Source: Propioniferax innocua (lineage in GTDB: Bacteria; Actinomycetota; Actinomycetes; Propionibacteriales; Propionibacteriaceae). From it: a stretch of 64,000 nt of DNA. The notes under the pieces are model-generated. The model did no database searches and had not been told where the DNA came from. It saw nothing but the letters and a program-made list of their open reading frames with translations. Positions 63,332 to 64,000 of this stretch are shown here, one piece after another. The stretch covers positions 1-64,000 of the forward strand of contig NZ_VFOR01000001.1 of NCBI RefSeq assembly GCF_006716235.1. The letters are read 5' to 3'. The position numbers and the translations under genes were made by a program. The first letter of the stretch is position 1. Every line of letters starts with the position of its first letter.

Positions 63332-64000
63332 TCAATGCTCCTCGGGATCGGAAGGGTCGATGTCGGACGCTACCGGCATGCCGTCCTCCAGCATCAGGGT
63401 CTGGCCATCATCGAGGTCGAGGGCCTGCTTGATACGGGCGGTGGAGCGTTCGCTCATGACGTCGCCGAGATCATCGACCGATACCCAGTGCAGGGAGGCG
63501 ATCTCAGACTCTTGGCGCCGAAGGCCGGCGATCTGGGCATCATCGATAGTGCCGCCGTCGTAGAGGAACTGCAGTGCGTCGTCCCATCCCAGGGCCGGTG
63601 GCAGCCAATCGACGATCCGCAGCGCCGGGGCGGTGATCTCCAACCCGATCTCCTCGGCAACTTCGCGAATGACCCCGATACGAGGTGATTCGTGCTTCTC
63701 CACCACGCCGCCGGGGAGTTCGTAGTCGGGCTTGTAGTGCGTATTGCACAGCAGGATGCGGCCACGTCGATCGCGGAAGATGCAGTGGGCGATGACACGT
63801 TTCGTGGCCAGCACCGAGTTCATGACGCCGGAGAACCCGCCCTGGCCAGTGACGATGTCGCCGACCAGACGCGAGTAGAGCACCACATCGACGTACCCGT
63901 CATCGGTGGCCATGGCGTCACGCCGCACTCCCTCCTGACGGAAGCCTGCCCGGATGACGGCGCGGCGTGCCTTCACGTCGGGAGCGGGCAGCCCGACCTC
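63332..64000 (-). CDS. GNAT acetyltransferase-NUDIX hydrolase fusion (5' end beyond window)
   Basis: The frame stays open to base 64000, so the start lies outside. The first visible 45 residues (PDVKARRAVIRAGFRQEGVRRDAMATDDGYVDVVLYSRLVGD) are the end of a GNAT N-acetyltransferase. A NUDIX domain follows with the box GGVVEKHESPRIGVIREVAEEIGLEI, which departs from the G-x5-E-x7-REUXEE consensus at its spacing of early residues but keeps REVAEEIG. Substrates are unknown. An internal ATG/GTG start giving NUDIX alone cannot be ruled out. Confidence 0.8.
   Translation of the reverse strand, partial: EVGLPAPDVKARRAVIRAGFRQEGVRRDAMATDDGYVDVVLYSRLVGDIVTGQGGFSGVMNSVLATKRVIAHCIFRDRRGRILLCNTHYKPDYELPGGVVEKHESPRIGVIREVAEEIGLEITAPALRIVDWLPPALGWDDALQFLYDGGTIDDAQIAGLRRQESEIASLHWVSVDDLGDVMSERSTARIKQALDLDDGQTLMLEDGMPVASDIDPSDPEEH

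Overview
The window is high-GC, gene-dense DNA from an actinomycete, most likely a member of the Propionibacteriaceae. The reasons are the dprA-comM-yraN-DUF2469-rnhB-lepB-rplS block, the smc-ftsY-ffh and rpsP-khpA-rimM-trmD blocks, NucS-type mismatch repair, a menaquinone-type sdhCAB operon, a methylmalonyl-CoA epimerase next to a thiolase, and frequent GTG/TTG or apparently leaderless starts. This placement is an inference from gene content; no 16S rRNA is present.

Layout. 0-2.2 kb: an OmpR-type two-component system. 2.2-14.9 kb: a plus-strand housekeeping run (DUF177, rpmF, rnc, mutM, GtrA-like protein, smc, lipoprotein, ftsY, ffh, amidohydrolase). 14.8-17.8 kb: a three-gene DNA modification island (vsr, EcoRII-like nuclease, Dcm-like cytosine methylase) wedged in before rpsP. 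18.1-20.2 kb: rpsP-khpA-rimM-trmD. 20.3-25.5 kb: a lipoprotein polysaccharide deacetylase and sdhCAB ending in a strong terminator. 25.6-32.3 kb: a lipoprotein and rplS-lepB-rnhB-DUF2469-yraN-comM-dprA. 32.3-38.7 kb: a BenE transporter, a repeat-bearing membrane protein, and a CopD/CtaG-like protein coupled to a CopA-type ATPase. 38.7-41.5 kb: a mobile element. 41.6-45.5 kb: an AAHS-type transporter, a radical SAM/SPASM protein, Ric, and an Rrf2 regulator. 45.7 kb: tRNA-Leu(GAG). 45.9-57 kb: a WYL regulator with a DinB-like enzyme, a decayed vWA gene, an aldo-keto reductase, an esterase-histidine kinase-LuxR regulator operon, 3-hydroxyacyl-CoA dehydrogenase, nucS, a DivIVA-like protein, epimerase and thiolase. 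57-64 kb: small envelope proteins, a DUF6716-like protein, a CMP-sugar synthetase fused to a HAD-like domain, pgm, a YbbN-like protein, and a GNAT-NUDIX fusion cut by the window edge.

The most unusual region is 38,728-41,482. It has IS481-type ends: inverted repeats starting TGTACTGACCGG, each bordered by the hexamer CCTAGG. Inside is a single minus-strand operon of four genes: an AbrB-like regulator, an ABC ATPase, an ABC-2 permease and an IS481-type transposase. Every junction is a 4-base ATGA stop/start overlap, including the junction into the transposase. The transposase is now broken by an internal deletion with a frameshift. This looks like an insertion sequence that carries its own regulated exporter as a passenger.

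Other points of note are the vsr/EcoRII/Dcm island, which overlaps its neighbours at the left edge and itself in the middle; a repeated promoter design with a -10 hexamer 6-7 bases before the start codon at eight or more genes, implying leaderless mRNAs; a near-perfect 24-bp palindrome between a -35 and -10 box upstream of a small membrane protein; paired long palindromes at 60.0-60.1 kb; and a CMP-sugar synthetase whose HAD domain lacks the nucleophilic aspartate. No stretch longer than about 300 bases lacks a gene. The longest gaps are 17,825-18,098 and 45,514-45,728, and both hold regulatory or hairpin signals listed below.
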